Positions 26,827-36,358 of a DNA stretch of 64,000 nt are shown in pieces. The notes beneath the pieces are model-generated. The model made no database searches. It had not been told where the DNA came from and worked only from the letters and a program-made list of their open reading frames with translations. Location: the NCBI RefSeq assembly GCF_034555965.1, contig NZ_JAYDCK010000003.1:434001-498000 (forward strand), in the 5' to 3' direction. The stretch comes from Aquicoccus sp. G2-2. Lineage in GTDB: Bacteria > Pseudomonadota > Alphaproteobacteria > Rhodobacterales > Rhodobacteraceae. The stretch's first letter is position 1. Every line of letters begins with the position of its first letter. The position numbers and the translations under genes are program-made.

Positions 26827-28475
26827 ATGGCCAAACAAAAGAAAACCCCGCGCCCCAAGGCGATCACTCCCAAAGGCTTCCGCGACTATTTCGGTCAGGA
26901 CGTGACCGAGCGCAGCGAAATGCTGGCGAAAATCGCCTCGATCTATCACGCTTATGGGTTTGATGCGCTGGAAAGCTCGGCGGTGGAAACGGTTGAGGCG
27001 CTTGGCAAGTTCCTGCCCGATGTGGACCGCCCGAACGAAGGGGTTTTTGCTTGGCAGGAGGCCGATGAGGACGGCAAGGGCGATTGGTTGGCGCTGCGCT
27101 ATGATCTGACGGCGCCGCTGGCGCGGGTCTATGCGCAGCACCGAAATGAGCTGCCTATGCCTTACCGGCGCTTTGCCATGGGGCCGGTCTGGCGCAATGA
27201 AAAGCCGGGGCCGGGGCGGTTTCGCCAGTTTTATCAATGCGATGCCGATACGGTGGGAGCGGCGAGCGTGGCCGCAGATGCCGAGATTTGCGCGATGCTG
27301 GCCGATTGTCTCGAAGAGGTCGGCATCGAGCGCGGCGATTACGTGGTGCGGGTGAATAACCGCAAGGTGTTGAACGGGGTGTTGGAGGTTGCGGGCCTGT
27401 CTGGCGATGACAAAGAGGCCGAGCGTGGAATTGTGCTACGCGCAATTGATAAGCTGGATCGTCTTGGGCCGGAAGGCGTGCGCCAACTGCTGGGCGAGGG
27501 GCGGAAGGACGAAAGCGGGGATTTCACTAGGGGCGCAGGGCTGACGAATGAGCAGACCGAGGTCGTTATGGGCTTCGTAACAGCACCATCAAAAATCAAT
27601 CAGATACTACAGAAATTTGAGGGCAATCTGATCAAAGACTTGGACCCGAGGGATCCGGACTTTCTAGGCTCGCTTGGGATCGCGGCTGATGTTGCTCAAG
27701 GATTCATCTTGAAGGCTGATCCGAAAGCCAAAGCCAAGAATGCGCTTCGAAATGCTGCTTCACTTCACGTCCTGCGAGAGCTCATTTCTGACTCGGAGGG
27801 CGGAAGAGAAGGTGTAGATGAGTTGGAAACGATTGCACTCCTCCTCGAAGCGCAAGGTTATGGTTCAGATCGAATTCTCATCGACCCTTCCGTCGTGCGG
27901 GGGCTCGGCTATTACACCGGCCCGGTTTATGAGGCGGAACTCACCTTTGAAATCCTTGACGAAAAAGGCCGCAAGCGGCAGTTCGGCTCGGTGGCGGGGG
28001 GCGGGCGCTATGATGATCTGGTCAAGCGTTTCACCGGGCAGGCTGTGCCGGCGACGGGTGTCAGCATCGGCGTGGATCGGCTATTGGCGGCGCTGCGTGA
28101 AAAGGGACGGGTCAAGCCAAAGGCGGAAGGCCCGGTCGTGGTCACGGTGATGGATCGTGACCGGATGGCCGATTATCAGGCGATGGTGGGAGAGTTGCGC
28201 CGCGCGGGCATCCGCGCGGAGGTTTATCTGGGCAATCCGAAGAATTTCGGCAACCAGTTGAAATACGCCGACAAGCGCCAAAGCCCGGTGGTGGTGATCG
28301 AAGGCGAGGATGAAAAGGCGCGCGGGGTGGTGCAGATCAAGGATCTGATCCTTGGCGCGCAGATCGCCGAAAGTGCCACGCTGGAAGAATGGAAAGAGCG
28401 CCCGAGCCAGTTCGAGGTGCCACGCGAAGAGCTTGCCACCAAGGTGCGCGCCATCCTTGACGGGCAGGGGCGTAA
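26827..28475 (+). CDS. hisS: Histidyl-tRNA synthetase with unusual internal segment
   Basis: About 549 residues, roughly 50 more than related enzymes. ATG at 26827 follows GAGGAAACGCCTG. Class II motifs are present: motif 2 region [13 protein letters not shown], the histidine loop [14 protein letters not shown] and the motif 3 area [13 protein letters not shown]; a C-terminal anticodon domain follows. Residues about 247-330 (bases 27565-27885) contain the extra stretch [19 protein letters not shown]... at about 50% GC against about 62% around it. The frame as given runs past the natural end; adding one G to the run 28467-28470 gives DGQGA and TAA, overlapping the hisZ ATG as TAATG. Confidence 0.9.
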
Positions 28476-29563
28476 TGCGCCATCGCGCGGCATACCGGGC
28501 CGAGGCGGCCCGGCTGCGCGCCCTGTTCGAGGCGGCCGGTGCCGAGGTTGTCGAGGCGCCGATTCTGTTGCCTGCGGAAACGCTGCTCGATCTATACGGC
28601 GAGGATATCCGCGCGCGCGCCTATGTGACCTCGGACACGCTCAGAGGAGAGCAAATGCTGCGCCCCGATTTCACCGTGCCGGTGGTGCAGATGCACATGG
28701 AGCACGGCGCGGAACCGGCACGCTATACCTATGCCGGAGAGGTTTTTCGTCGTCAGGAAGACGATGTCGCGCGGGCCAATGAGTATCTGCAAGTGGGGTT
28801 TGAGCTGTTTGAGCGGGACGACCCGGAGGCTGCTGATGCGGAAGTGTTTTCGCTGATTCAGGCGGCGCTGAACGGGCTGCCGCTGCGTGCGGTGGTCGGC
28901 GATATCGGGTTGCTGACCGCGGCTGTTTCCGGGTTGAACACCACGGCGGACCGCAAAGCCGCGCTGATGCGCCATATCTGGCACCCGCGCCGGTTTCGCA
29001 CGTTGATTGAGCGGTTCGCGGGCCGCGCGCCTGTGCCGCCCAGTCGAGCGGCATTGCTGGAGTCCGAGGAACCATTCGTTGCCTCCGGGGTCGCGATTGG
29101 TCTGCGTAGCCGTGCTGAGGTGGAGGCGCGGATCGCGGCCTTGCGCGCCGACGCCGCCGCTGCGCCGATCTCCGGCGCGGAGGTTGATTTGATGGATGCG
29201 CTTCTGGCAGTCCGCGAAACGATGCCTTATGCGCTTGAGCATCTGCGCGATATCGCGGTGGACATGGCCACGATCGCCCCGGCGGTGGCGCGTCTGGAGC
29301 GCCGTGCCGAGGCGTTGGCAGCACGCGGTGTCAATGTGGCCACGCTTGAGTTTGAAGCGTCCTATGGGCGCTCTCAGATGGAATATTATGATGGCTTCGT
29401 CTTTGGCTTCTCGGTCGGAGGGCGGCTCGATCTGCCTCCCGTGGCCAGCGGTGGGCGCTATGATGCGCTGACCCGGCGGCTGGGGCAGGGGCGCGAGATT
29501 CCGGCCGTGGGCGGGGTGGTGCGTCCGGGCCTGATGCTCGCGCTGAAGGAGGGCCGGGTATGA
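28475..29563 (+). CDS. hisZ: ATP phosphoribosyltransferase regulatory subunit
   Basis: 362 residues from ATG at 28475 ([20 protein letters not shown]). It resembles the HisS catalytic core: [39 protein letters not shown] and [15 protein letters not shown], but lacks the HisS anticodon domain. HisZ activates the short form of HisG in the first step of histidine synthesis. It is flanked by hisS and hisG with overlaps at both ends, so the three are translated as a coupled unit. Confidence 0.94.
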   Translation: MRHRAAYRAEAARLRALFEAAGAEVVEAPILLPAETLLDLYGEDIRARAYVTSDTLRGEQMLRPDFTVPVVQMHMEHGAEPARYTYAGEVFRRQEDDVARANEYLQVGFELFERDDPEAADAEVFSLIQAALNGLPLRAVVGDIGLLTAAVSGLNTTADRKAALMRHIWHPRRFRTLIERFAGRAPVPPSRAALLESEEPFVASGVAIGLRSRAEVEARIAALRADAAAAPISGAEVDLMDALLAVRETMPYALEHLRDIAVDMATIAPAVARLERRAEALAARGVNVATLEFEASYGRSQMEYYDGFVFGFSVGGRLDLPPVASGGRYDALTRRLGQGREIPAVGGVVRPGLMLALKEGRV

Positions 29564-30258
29564 GCGGTGTGAAGCTCGGCGTGCCGTCCAAGGGGCGGTT
29601 GATGGAGAAGGCGTTTGACTGGTTTGGCGCCCGTGGGATTGAGCTTTCGCGCAGCGGGTCGGAGCGGGAATATGCCGGTGCTGTCGGGGGCATTGACGGG
29701 GTGGAGCTGGTGCTGCTGGCGGCAGGGGAAATCCCGCGCGAGTTGGCCGCCGGGCGCATTCATCTGGGCGTGACCGGCACTGATCTGGTGCGCGAGAAGC
29801 TGGGCGGCTGGGAGCGTCAGGTGGAAGAATTGGCGCCGCTTGGGTTTGGGCAGGCGGACCTGATCATCGCGGTGCCGACCTGCTGGGTTGATGTTGACAC
29901 GCTTGATGATCTTGACGCGGCGGCGGCGGCGTTCCGGGCGCGCCACGGTGTAAGGCTTAGAATTGCAACGAAATATCACCGCTTGGTGCGTGAGTTTCTG
30001 CGTGAGCACGGTGTTGCCGATTATCAGCTTGTCGATAGTCAGGGGGCCACCGAAGGCACGGTGAAGAACGAGACGGCGGAAGCGATTGCCGACATTACCT
30101 CAACCGGCGATACGCTGCGCGCCAATCACCTGAAGTTGTTGTCGGACGGGTTGGTGCTGAAAAGTCAGGCGACGCTTTATCGTTCGCGCACGGCGGCGCT
30201 GGAGCGCGAGCAGCAGGCGGTGTTCGAGCGGCTTTTGCGCCGGATTGGGCTGGGCTGA
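29560..30258 (+). CDS. hisG: ATP phosphoribosyltransferase, short form
   Basis: 232 residues, the length of the HisZ-dependent short form that lacks the C-terminal regulatory domain. Family blocks are LGVPSKGRLMEKAFDWF, GRIHLGVTGTDLVREK, RIATKYHRLVREFL and the PRPP-binding DSQGATEGTVKNETAEAIADI. It joins ATP and PRPP in the first step of histidine synthesis. The start overlaps the hisZ stop as ATGA. Confidence 0.95.
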   Translation: MSGVKLGVPSKGRLMEKAFDWFGARGIELSRSGSEREYAGAVGGIDGVELVLLAAGEIPRELAAGRIHLGVTGTDLVREKLGGWERQVEELAPLGFGQADLIIAVPTCWVDVDTLDDLDAAAAAFRARHGVRLRIATKYHRLVREFLREHGVADYQLVDSQGATEGTVKNETAEAIADITSTGDTLRANHLKLLSDGLVLKSQATLYRSRTAALEREQQAVFERLLRRIGLG

Positions 30259-30278
30259 GCCGGGGCTGGATGGGCAAA

Positions 30279-30350
30279 GGTTAACGCCAGCGTAGGGCGA
30301 AAAACGCCTGTCTGCACCCCGGCTGCCCTCCCGTCTGCGAAGCGTATGGC
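30279..30350. repeat. Conserved intergenic element, copy 1
   Basis: GGTTAAC, then 24 bases, then GTCTGCACCCCGGCTGCC and TGCGAAGCGTATGGC. The same series recurs at 63303-63376. This copy overlaps a 9-bp inverted repeat CACCCCGGC (30315-30323) / GCCGGGGTG (30358-30366). It lies between the ends of the convergent genes hisG and a beta-barrel gene. Confidence 0.6.
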
Positions 30351-30473
30351 ATGCGGTGCCGGGGTGGGACCGTGCGCATAAAGGTTAATCGAGCGGGCGC
30401 TGCCCTTCGCCGCGCCTGCAGATGCGCGCCTTTGCGGGACGCGCCCCCTCAAAGGTGGCGCGTCATGTCGGGT

Positions 30474-31097
30474 TCAGAAACCGAAGAGATAGGTAGCCTT
30501 CAGCGAGGTCGCGCGGTAGCTGCCCTCAAACGGCGATCCGCTGGCATGTTTGAGAACGTTGTCGAACTTGTCGTGGTTCAGTTCGATGCGGAGTTTGCCG
30601 TCGCCCATGGTCTTCTGTGCGCCGAGCCCGAGCGAGACGCCGCCATTCATCGCGCTGCCCGCGGTGATGCCGGAGGTTCCAGAATCGCCCATTACGACAC
30701 CATAGCCAAGTGCCCCGTATCCTTCCCAGCCGCCAGCAAGCGGCATTCCGTAGATCCCGCGTAAGCGAACGGTGGCGTCATGTTTGCAGTAATAGGCACC
30801 GGTTGACCCGGGCGTCGGACAGGTTGCGCCCGTGGCGGTATTCTTGAAGGCGCTTTCAAGCGAGATATCCGCATCGAGTTCCGCCGCGGCGAACCCCGAG
30901 GCCAGAGCCCAGCGATACCCGCCGGTCAGCCCGACGACCGCGGTTTTGAGTTCGGAAGTCCCCAGGCCGCCGAACACTGCATCGGACTTTGCCGACGTGC
31001 CGCCGAGGCCAAGCCCGAAGTAGAATCCGTCAGCCTGAACCGAAGGTGCGGCAGCGAGGCTGCCCATTAAAGCACATAGTGCTATCGAGTGTTTCAT
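30474..31097 (-). CDS. Outer-membrane beta-barrel protein
   Basis: 207 residues from ATG at 31097 (MKHSIALCALMGSLAAAPSVQA), with CGGAG 6 bases upstream. After the Sec signal the protein alternates short amphipathic strands (FYFGLGLGGTS, AVVGLTGGYRWAL, SLGLGAQKTMGDGKLRIELNH) and ends YLFGF, a terminal Phe typical of BAM-inserted barrels. One Cys pair (CPTPG..YYCKHD) lies in a probable outside loop. About eight strands are likely. No specific function is recognised. Confidence 0.8.
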   Translation of the reverse strand: MKHSIALCALMGSLAAAPSVQADGFYFGLGLGGTSAKSDAVFGGLGTSELKTAVVGLTGGYRWALASGFAAAELDADISLESAFKNTATGATCPTPGSTGAYYCKHDATVRLRGIYGMPLAGGWEGYGALGYGVVMGDSGTSGITAGSAMNGGVSLGLGAQKTMGDGKLRIELNHDKFDNVLKHASGSPFEGSYRATSLKATYLFGF

Positions 31098-31512
31098 GGT
31101 GACTCCGTAAATGTTCTTTAATATAAACACATTAAAGTGTTCCGTAGCGCGATATGAGTTAGTTTTCCCCGGAACTGCAATTAAAACGACTCGCAGGCCC
31201 GAATTAACGTGCACAGTGTTGCACGTCTGCTCGGCGAGGGGGCGAATGCCGGTTACCGTGCGTTAAGGTTACTGCATCGTGCGGAATATATGACAAAATC
31301 AACTTATCATGATGCTCCGCGCGAAAAGTCAGTTGCCGCCTTTCGCTGAATGGCCATAGTTTTGACATCAAGTGAATTGGACTGGAGGCTTTCAAAGTCT
31401 CGGACATGAACCAATGTAGAGACGCCACCGAGACAGCCATAGTTCGAGTCCTTCAAATGCAGAGTGCCTGTCGGGATGACGACAATTGCCAGTGGTCAAA
31501 GGAACGTAACCA
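31098..31512. other. Divergent regulatory region between two barrel genes
   Basis: 415 bases without a supported gene between divergent starts. It is AT-richer near 31105-31160 and 31270-31380, consistent with two promoters, but no operator was recognised. Confidence 0.4.
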
Positions 31513-32121
31513 ATGAAACTTGTGAAACTGACAGGATCCTGTGTCATCGGGGCTGTGGCGGCTTTTGCCTGCGCGCCGGGGGCGCAAGCCGACAGCGGAG
31601 CATCGCAATATCATGTGACACTGCTGGCCGGAGCAAGCGACAAGGCTTCGCTCAATTGGGATAGCCTGAGCTACTCCATGGACTCAGGCAGATCATATGC
31701 GCTGGGGATTTCGCGAAACCTGAATTCCATGCCGAACCTCGAACTGGGGGTGGAACTGGCCCACACGAAGGCGGAATACAGTTGCTGCGCGCCCCACTCG
31801 CTCAGCGGGACGTCGCTGTTGGCGCGCGCGCAATACAACGTCGCGGTTTCAAACGCGGTTGATCTCTATGGTGCCCTGGGGCTGGGCGCTGTCAATGTCA
31901 CCTACAAGAATACCACCGTCGGGTATACCAACCGCGATACCGTGGCCGGTGGTCTGCTGGCACTGGGTGCGAGTGCAAAGGTAGCGCCGAGTGTCAGGCT
32001 CGTGACCGAGCTTCGGTATGTCGGCGTATTTACCAACGCGAAAGTTGCTGGTCCCGGCGCGATAGCACGCGCCGAATATCGCAATACCAACCTGAATATC
32101 GGTGTCCGGTTCAGTTTCTGA
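31513..32121 (+). CDS. Outer-membrane beta-barrel protein
   Basis: 202 residues with a Sec signal ending near GAQADSG. The ATG follows AAAGGAACG. Alternating strands (YALGISRNLNSMPNLELGVELAH, DLYGALGLGAVNVTY, SVRLVTELRYVGVFT) end in NIGVRFSF, the C-terminal Phe signature. A CC pair (YSCCAPHS) lies in a loop. It resembles OmpW/porin-like small barrels and is divergent from another barrel gene of similar size, with which it may share regulation. Confidence 0.8.
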   Translation: MKLVKLTGSCVIGAVAAFACAPGAQADSGASQYHVTLLAGASDKASLNWDSLSYSMDSGRSYALGISRNLNSMPNLELGVELAHTKAEYSCCAPHSLSGTSLLARAQYNVAVSNAVDLYGALGLGAVNVTYKNTTVGYTNRDTVAGGLLALGASAKVAPSVRLVTELRYVGVFTNAKVAGPGAIARAEYRNTNLNIGVRFSF

Positions 32122-32358
32122 CGATCTGGGTAGACCTCCGGTCTCTTAATGCGCGCAATGCTCGATGGGCGCGGGCGTTTCGACGTGTGGCCTGTGTTTT
32201 AACGCAAAGCGGAAACACCTTGAATGCCGGTTGAGCCGGGCGGGAGAGGTGACATGCGTGGCGGCTCCGGGGCTGGATTTTCGGGCGGGCTGCCGTGCGA
32301 GGAAGCGGTTTGAGCGAGGCCGGGGATATGCACCGGGTCTTCTTGTTTCCTGCTTCCC

Positions 32359-32790
32359 TTAAAGCACGCCGATTTCGGCCAGGCGGGCCGACAGCTCTGG
32401 CGGCAGGGCGTCTTCGTTCTTGCGGGATTTCGGCAGGTCGGGTGGGGCATCTTCGGGCTTGAGGTAGCGCCAGCCCTGAAACGGGCGTTTGAGCGCGGGT
32501 GCGGTGCGCACGATCTCAGGGTTGAGCACGATGGCGCAGCGGCGGATGCCGTCTTGGCCGACCACCTCGTCAAGCCGCACGATGCGCTGGCGGGCCTGCA
32601 CCACGCCCTTTATGACCCAGTAGATTGAGCCGCCCCTGAGGATATCCGCCTCCCGCTTGGGCCACATGCGGGTGATGTGGCGCGGCAGACCATCAGCAGT
32701 GTGCACACGCGGCTGGGCCTGCCATTGGCCAAGGCTTTCTGGCGACTCGGTGCCGACGCTGAGTTTTATGAGATGTATTTTGTTCGTCAA
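32359..32790 (-). CDS. DUF1489 family protein
   Basis: 143 residues from a TTG at 32790 (reading TNKIHLIKLSVGTES after the start). The frame is open further but upstream residues are not family-like. The family block DGLPRHITRMWPKREADIL and SIYWVIKGVVQARQRI, RPFQGWRYLKPEDAP and PPELSARLAEIGVL match DUF1489, conserved in Rhodobacterales and of unknown function. The start is weak (no clear Shine-Dalgarno). It is divergent from nrdJ. Confidence 0.85.
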   Translation of the reverse strand: MTNKIHLIKLSVGTESPESLGQWQAQPRVHTADGLPRHITRMWPKREADILRGGSIYWVIKGVVQARQRIVRLDEVVGQDGIRRCAIVLNPEIVRTAPALKRPFQGWRYLKPEDAPPDLPKSRKNEDALPPELSARLAEIGVL

Positions 32791-32799
32791 TTGTTCTAT

Positions 32800-32814
32800 A
32801 CCACCATATGTGGT
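32800..32814. promoter_or_regulatory. Candidate NrdR-type box upstream of nrdJ
   Basis: The near-palindrome ACCACCATATGTGGT lies 129 bases before the nrdJ ATG and 10 bases from the divergent DUF1489 start. Its shape (inverted arms around ATAT) resembles NrdR boxes, which control ribonucleotide reductase genes. Only one copy is seen, whereas NrdR sites usually come in pairs, so this is tentative. Confidence 0.4.
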
Positions 32815-32942
32815 AGGATATGCTTCTTCCGACGATTCTGCCACACCCCTACGGCAATTGGCCGAAGCGCGCAGAGGGAATTGACGATTTGCGCCGACAC
32901 GCCTAGTTTCGCCAGCCTGCAATGCCTATTGAGGGATCCGAG

Positions 32943-35503
32943 ATGAGCCGTTTTGCTGCCCCCATTGCCGAACAGATATGGGACATGAAATACCGCCTGA
33001 AAGAGGCTGATGGCACGCCGGTTGATCTTTCGATCGAGGATAGCTGGCGGCGAATCGCCCGTGCGCTGGCGCAGACCGAGGCGGAGCCGGATCAGTGGGA
33101 GGATCGGTTCTATGGCGCGCTGGAGGATTTCAAATTCCTGCCCGCCGGGCGGATTACCGCAGGGGCGGGCACCGGGCGGCAGGTGACGCTGTTCAATTGC
33201 TTTGTCATGGGCACCATACCGGATAGTATGGGCGGCATATTCGAAATGCTGAAAGAGGCGGCGCTGACCATGCAGCAGGGCGGCGGGATCGGCTATGATT
33301 TTTCGACCATCCGGCCAAGGGGCGCGGATGTAAAGGGGGTGGCGGCGGATGCAAGCGGGCCGCTTTCCTTCATGGATGTGTGGGACGCGATGTGCCGCAC
33401 GATCATGAGCGCGGGGTCGCGCCGGGGTGCGATGATGGCGACGATGCGTTGCGATCACCCGGATATTGAGGCGTTCATAGGTGCAAAAGCCGATGCGGCA
33501 CGGCTGCGTATGTTCAACATGTCGGTACTGGCGACCGATGATTTCATGGCAGCGGTGAAGGCCGACGGCGCTTGGGATCTCAAATTCGGCGGCAAGGTTT
33601 ACCACACCGTGCAGGCGCGCGATTTGTGGAACCGGATCATGCGCGCGACCTATGATTATGCCGAGCCGGGGGTGATTTTCATCGACCGGATCAACGCGAT
33701 GAACAACCTTGCCTATTGCGAAGAGATTGCCGCCACCAACCCGTGCGGTGAACAGCCACTACCGCCCTATGGTGCGTGTTTGCTTGGGTCGATCAACCTT
33801 GCCCGGCTGGTGGCGGACCCGTTCGGCGAAGCGGCGGCACTTGATGAGGCCGCGCTTGATGAACTGGTGGCCGTTGCGGTGCGGATGATGGACAACACGG
33901 TGGATGCCTCGCGCTTTCCGCTGGAGGCGCAGGCGCGCGAGGCAGAGGCCAAGCGGCGCATCGGGCTTGGAGTCACCGGGCTGGCGGATGCGCTTTTGAT
34001 GGTGGGGCTGCGCTATGGCTCTGACGCGGCGGCGCGCCAGACGGAGGATTGGCTGCACGCCATTGCGCGTGCAGCTTACCGTGCATCGGTCGCACTGGCG
34101 CGCGAGAAGGGCGCTTTCCCGCTGTTTGAGGCCGAGCAATACCTTGCCAGCGGCACCATGCGCCAGATGGACGAGGACGTGCGCGCCGAGATTGCCGAAC
34201 ATGGTATCCGCAACGCACTGTTGACCTCGATCGCGCCGACCGGGACGATTTCGCTTTATGCTGGGAATGTCTCAAGCGGGATCGAGCCGGTGTTTGCCTA
34301 TGCTTATACCCGCAAGGTGTTGCAGAAAGACGGCTCGCGCACCGAGGAAGAAGTGGTGGATTACGCTGTGCAGATGTGGCGCGAATTGCACGGCGATGCG
34401 CCGCTGCCCGAGTATTTCGTGAATGCCCAGACCCTAAGCCCGCAAGAGCATGTGAAGATGCAGGCGGCGGCGCAGAAATGGGTGGATTCGTCGATTTCCA
34501 AGACCATCAACATGCCCGAGGATATCAGCTTTGAGGCGTTCAAGGAGGTCTATATGGCCGCTTATGAAAGCGGCTGCAAAGGCTGCACGACGTATCGACC
34601 GAACGAGGTGACGGGGAGTGTGTTGAGTGTTGAGGCGGATGGATCATTGGCCATCCGATTGAAGTCTAGCCTCAAACAGCGGGAGATGTCGCAAAAGCAA
34701 TTGGCAGATGCGATTGGCACAACCGAGGCCATCATCTCCAAGGTGGTGAACGGCAATCAGAAGAAGCTGCCCAATATTGAGAAGGCCGCAGAGCTCTTGA
34801 ATGTTTCCGCTGGATGGCTGCTTTTTGGCGAAGACGACACGCCCGGCGGCACCGCCGGGCAGCCCCCGGCCGCCCCCCGGGCGGGGGCTTCACCCCCACC
34901 CGCGGCCGGGAACTGCCCTCCGAACTCGAAGACAGACCTGTTGCACAGGCCGCCAATTTCGAGGCCGGAGAGGTGGTCTATATGGCTGAGCCGCTGGACC
35001 GGCCCGCCGAACTGGAAGGGTCAACCTACAAGGTCAAGTGGCCCGACAGCGAACATGCAATCTACATCACCATTAACGATATCGTTATCAGTGGCCATCG
35101 CCGCCCGTTCGAGGTGTTCATCAACTCCAAGAACATGGAGCATTTCGCATGGACTGTGGCGCTGACCCGGATGATCTCGGCGGTGTTCCGGCGCGGCGGC
35201 GATGTGTCCTTTGTGGTTGAGGAGTTGAAAGCGGTGTTCGACCCGCGCGGCGGGGCATGGATGCAGGGTAAATATATCCCCTCGATACTCGCCGCGATCG
35301 GCGGCGTGCTGGAGCGCCACATGATCGCCACCGGCTTTATCGAGGGCGAAGGGCTGGGCCTGAAGACCGACCCGCAAGCCCAAGTGGTGCCGCTTGGCAC
35401 CACTCCGCGCGGCAAAGCCTGCCCGTCCTGCGGTCAGTATGAAATGCGCATGATCGAAGGCTGCATGACCTGCGCTTCCTGCGGCCACTCGAAGTGCGGC
35501 TGA
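32943..35503 (+). CDS. nrdJ: Adenosylcobalamin-dependent ribonucleotide reductase carrying an inserted HTH domain; frameshifted
   Basis: About 853 residues after a one-base correction; ATG at 32943 follows GAGGGATCC. Class II reductase marks: FNCFVMGTIPDS, QQGGGIGYDFS, NPCGEQPLPPYGACLLGSIN (the C-x-E active-site strand), ALLTSIAPTGTISL, and the C-terminal CPSCGQYEMRMIEGCMTCASCGHSKCG. Between GCKGCTTYRPNEVTGSVLSVE and the C-terminal part sits a complete XRE-type helix-turn-helix (residues about 566-628; QKQLADAIGTTEAIISKVVNG). It is in frame and about 52% GC. Past it, a Pro/Ala linker contains several C and G runs (34864-34912), and one base is missing there to reach the RELPSELEDRPVAQA frame. 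Confidence 0.9.
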
Positions 35504-35911
35504 ATGTGGTTTGTTTGAGTGAAATTGTAATTGAAAGGACTATTTGTCCATTTCAGGTGGTTTTTTGGCCATTCTTGGAAGCATAACGTGACCACCGGGC
35601 GGAATCGCCCGATTTTCGCGTTATTGAGGCCTGCACCCATGGTTGCAGGGTTCGACTCTGTCCTGAGAGAGATGGTTCCGGGAACAGTGCGACCAAAACG
35701 AATTTCGAGATTTTTTTGCGCCAACCGCGATCTATTGAGATTGTCGCGTTAGGAATCGCCCGATTGAGGCAAATGCGGGCTGTACATGAACGATCACTGC
35801 CCGTCGTGCGCTCTTTCGCAGGTAGGGTTGCACCGCCAAGGTTCGGAGTGTTTTCATTGAAATCGATGCGCAAAATCGGGCCGATAGCCAGGTCGAGAAA
35901 CGGCAGGCGTT
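35504..35911. other. Intergenic region at the left edge of the accessory island
   Basis: About 410 bases without a supported gene. It contains the 14-base direct repeat GGAATCGCCCGATT at 35601-35614 and 35752-35765. Short open frames on the minus strand give no recognisable protein. It could mark an old insertion boundary next to nrdJ. Confidence 0.4.
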
Positions 35912-35935
35912 AAAAAAGGGCGGCTCGTGCCGCCC
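35912..35935 (-). terminator. Intrinsic terminator of the minus-strand island genes
   Basis: 7-bp stem GGGCGGC / GCCGCCC with loop TCGT, followed on the minus strand by six T. It lies 25 bases after the stop of the last minus-strand gene. Confidence 0.85.
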
Positions 35936-35959
35936 TCGGATGACAATATGGTTGTAAGT

Positions 35960-36358
35960 TTACACTGATCGCCATCTGCGCAAGGCCGCTTCGATCCGCG
36001 CGAAAGCCTGCAAGGCTTCGTGCCGCGAATACTGGCCGTCGCAGAGCGGGTAGCCATAGGTATCCCCGCCGGTCTTTTCGATTACATAGCCGAGCGCGAG
36101 AAACGCCTCGCGCGCCATTGCGGTCAGGGGCTCAGGGTGCTTGGGCACCGTCATCACCTTCACATCGGCAATTTCGGGACCGGGATAGAAATACTGTCGG
36201 TCGATCCAGAGAAGAAGCGAATGCTCCTGGGATTTTTCTTTCAGCCAGAGCGTGACGTCGCAGATGTCCTGCTCCATCCCGAATTCGCGAGGATAAGCAC
36301 TCAGCCGGCGTTCACGCGCAATTTGCAACGTGCACCGCGTCCCGCACTTATTGCGCAT
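35960..36358 (-). CDS. Unrecognised 132-residue protein
   Basis: 132 residues from ATG at 36358 (MRNKCGTRCTLQIARERRLS), overlapping the upstream gene end by 11 bases. The frame is open far upstream, but those residues are a shadow of the neighbour. It is a mixed alpha/beta soluble protein with no signal; DVTLWLKEKSQEHSLLLWIDRQYFYPGP and TGGDTYGYPLCDGQYSRHEALQAF stand out. I do not recognise the family. It is the last of four minus-strand genes ending at an intrinsic terminator. Confidence 0.65.
   Translation of the reverse strand: MRNKCGTRCTLQIARERRLSAYPREFGMEQDICDVTLWLKEKSQEHSLLLWIDRQYFYPGPEIADVKVMTVPKHPEPLTAMAREAFLALGYVIEKTGGDTYGYPLCDGQYSRHEALQAFARIEAALRRWRSV

Noticed and set aside
27565-27885. 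Intein within HisS
   Set aside because: Too short and lacking all splicing motifs; it reads as a continuous helical protein segment.
32791-32942. Cobalamin riboswitch before nrdJ
   Set aside because: No B12-box-like sequence and too little space for the fold.
34621-34850. Intein within NrdJ, or self-splicing element
   Set aside because: No splicing Cys/Ser start, no His-Asn end and no endonuclease; the stretch is a plain HTH domain.
35640-35680. GGTTCGACTC resembling a tRNA T-loop near the island edge
   Set aside because: No acceptor stem, D-arm or anticodon arm can be drawn from the upstream bases, so it is not a tRNA gene.
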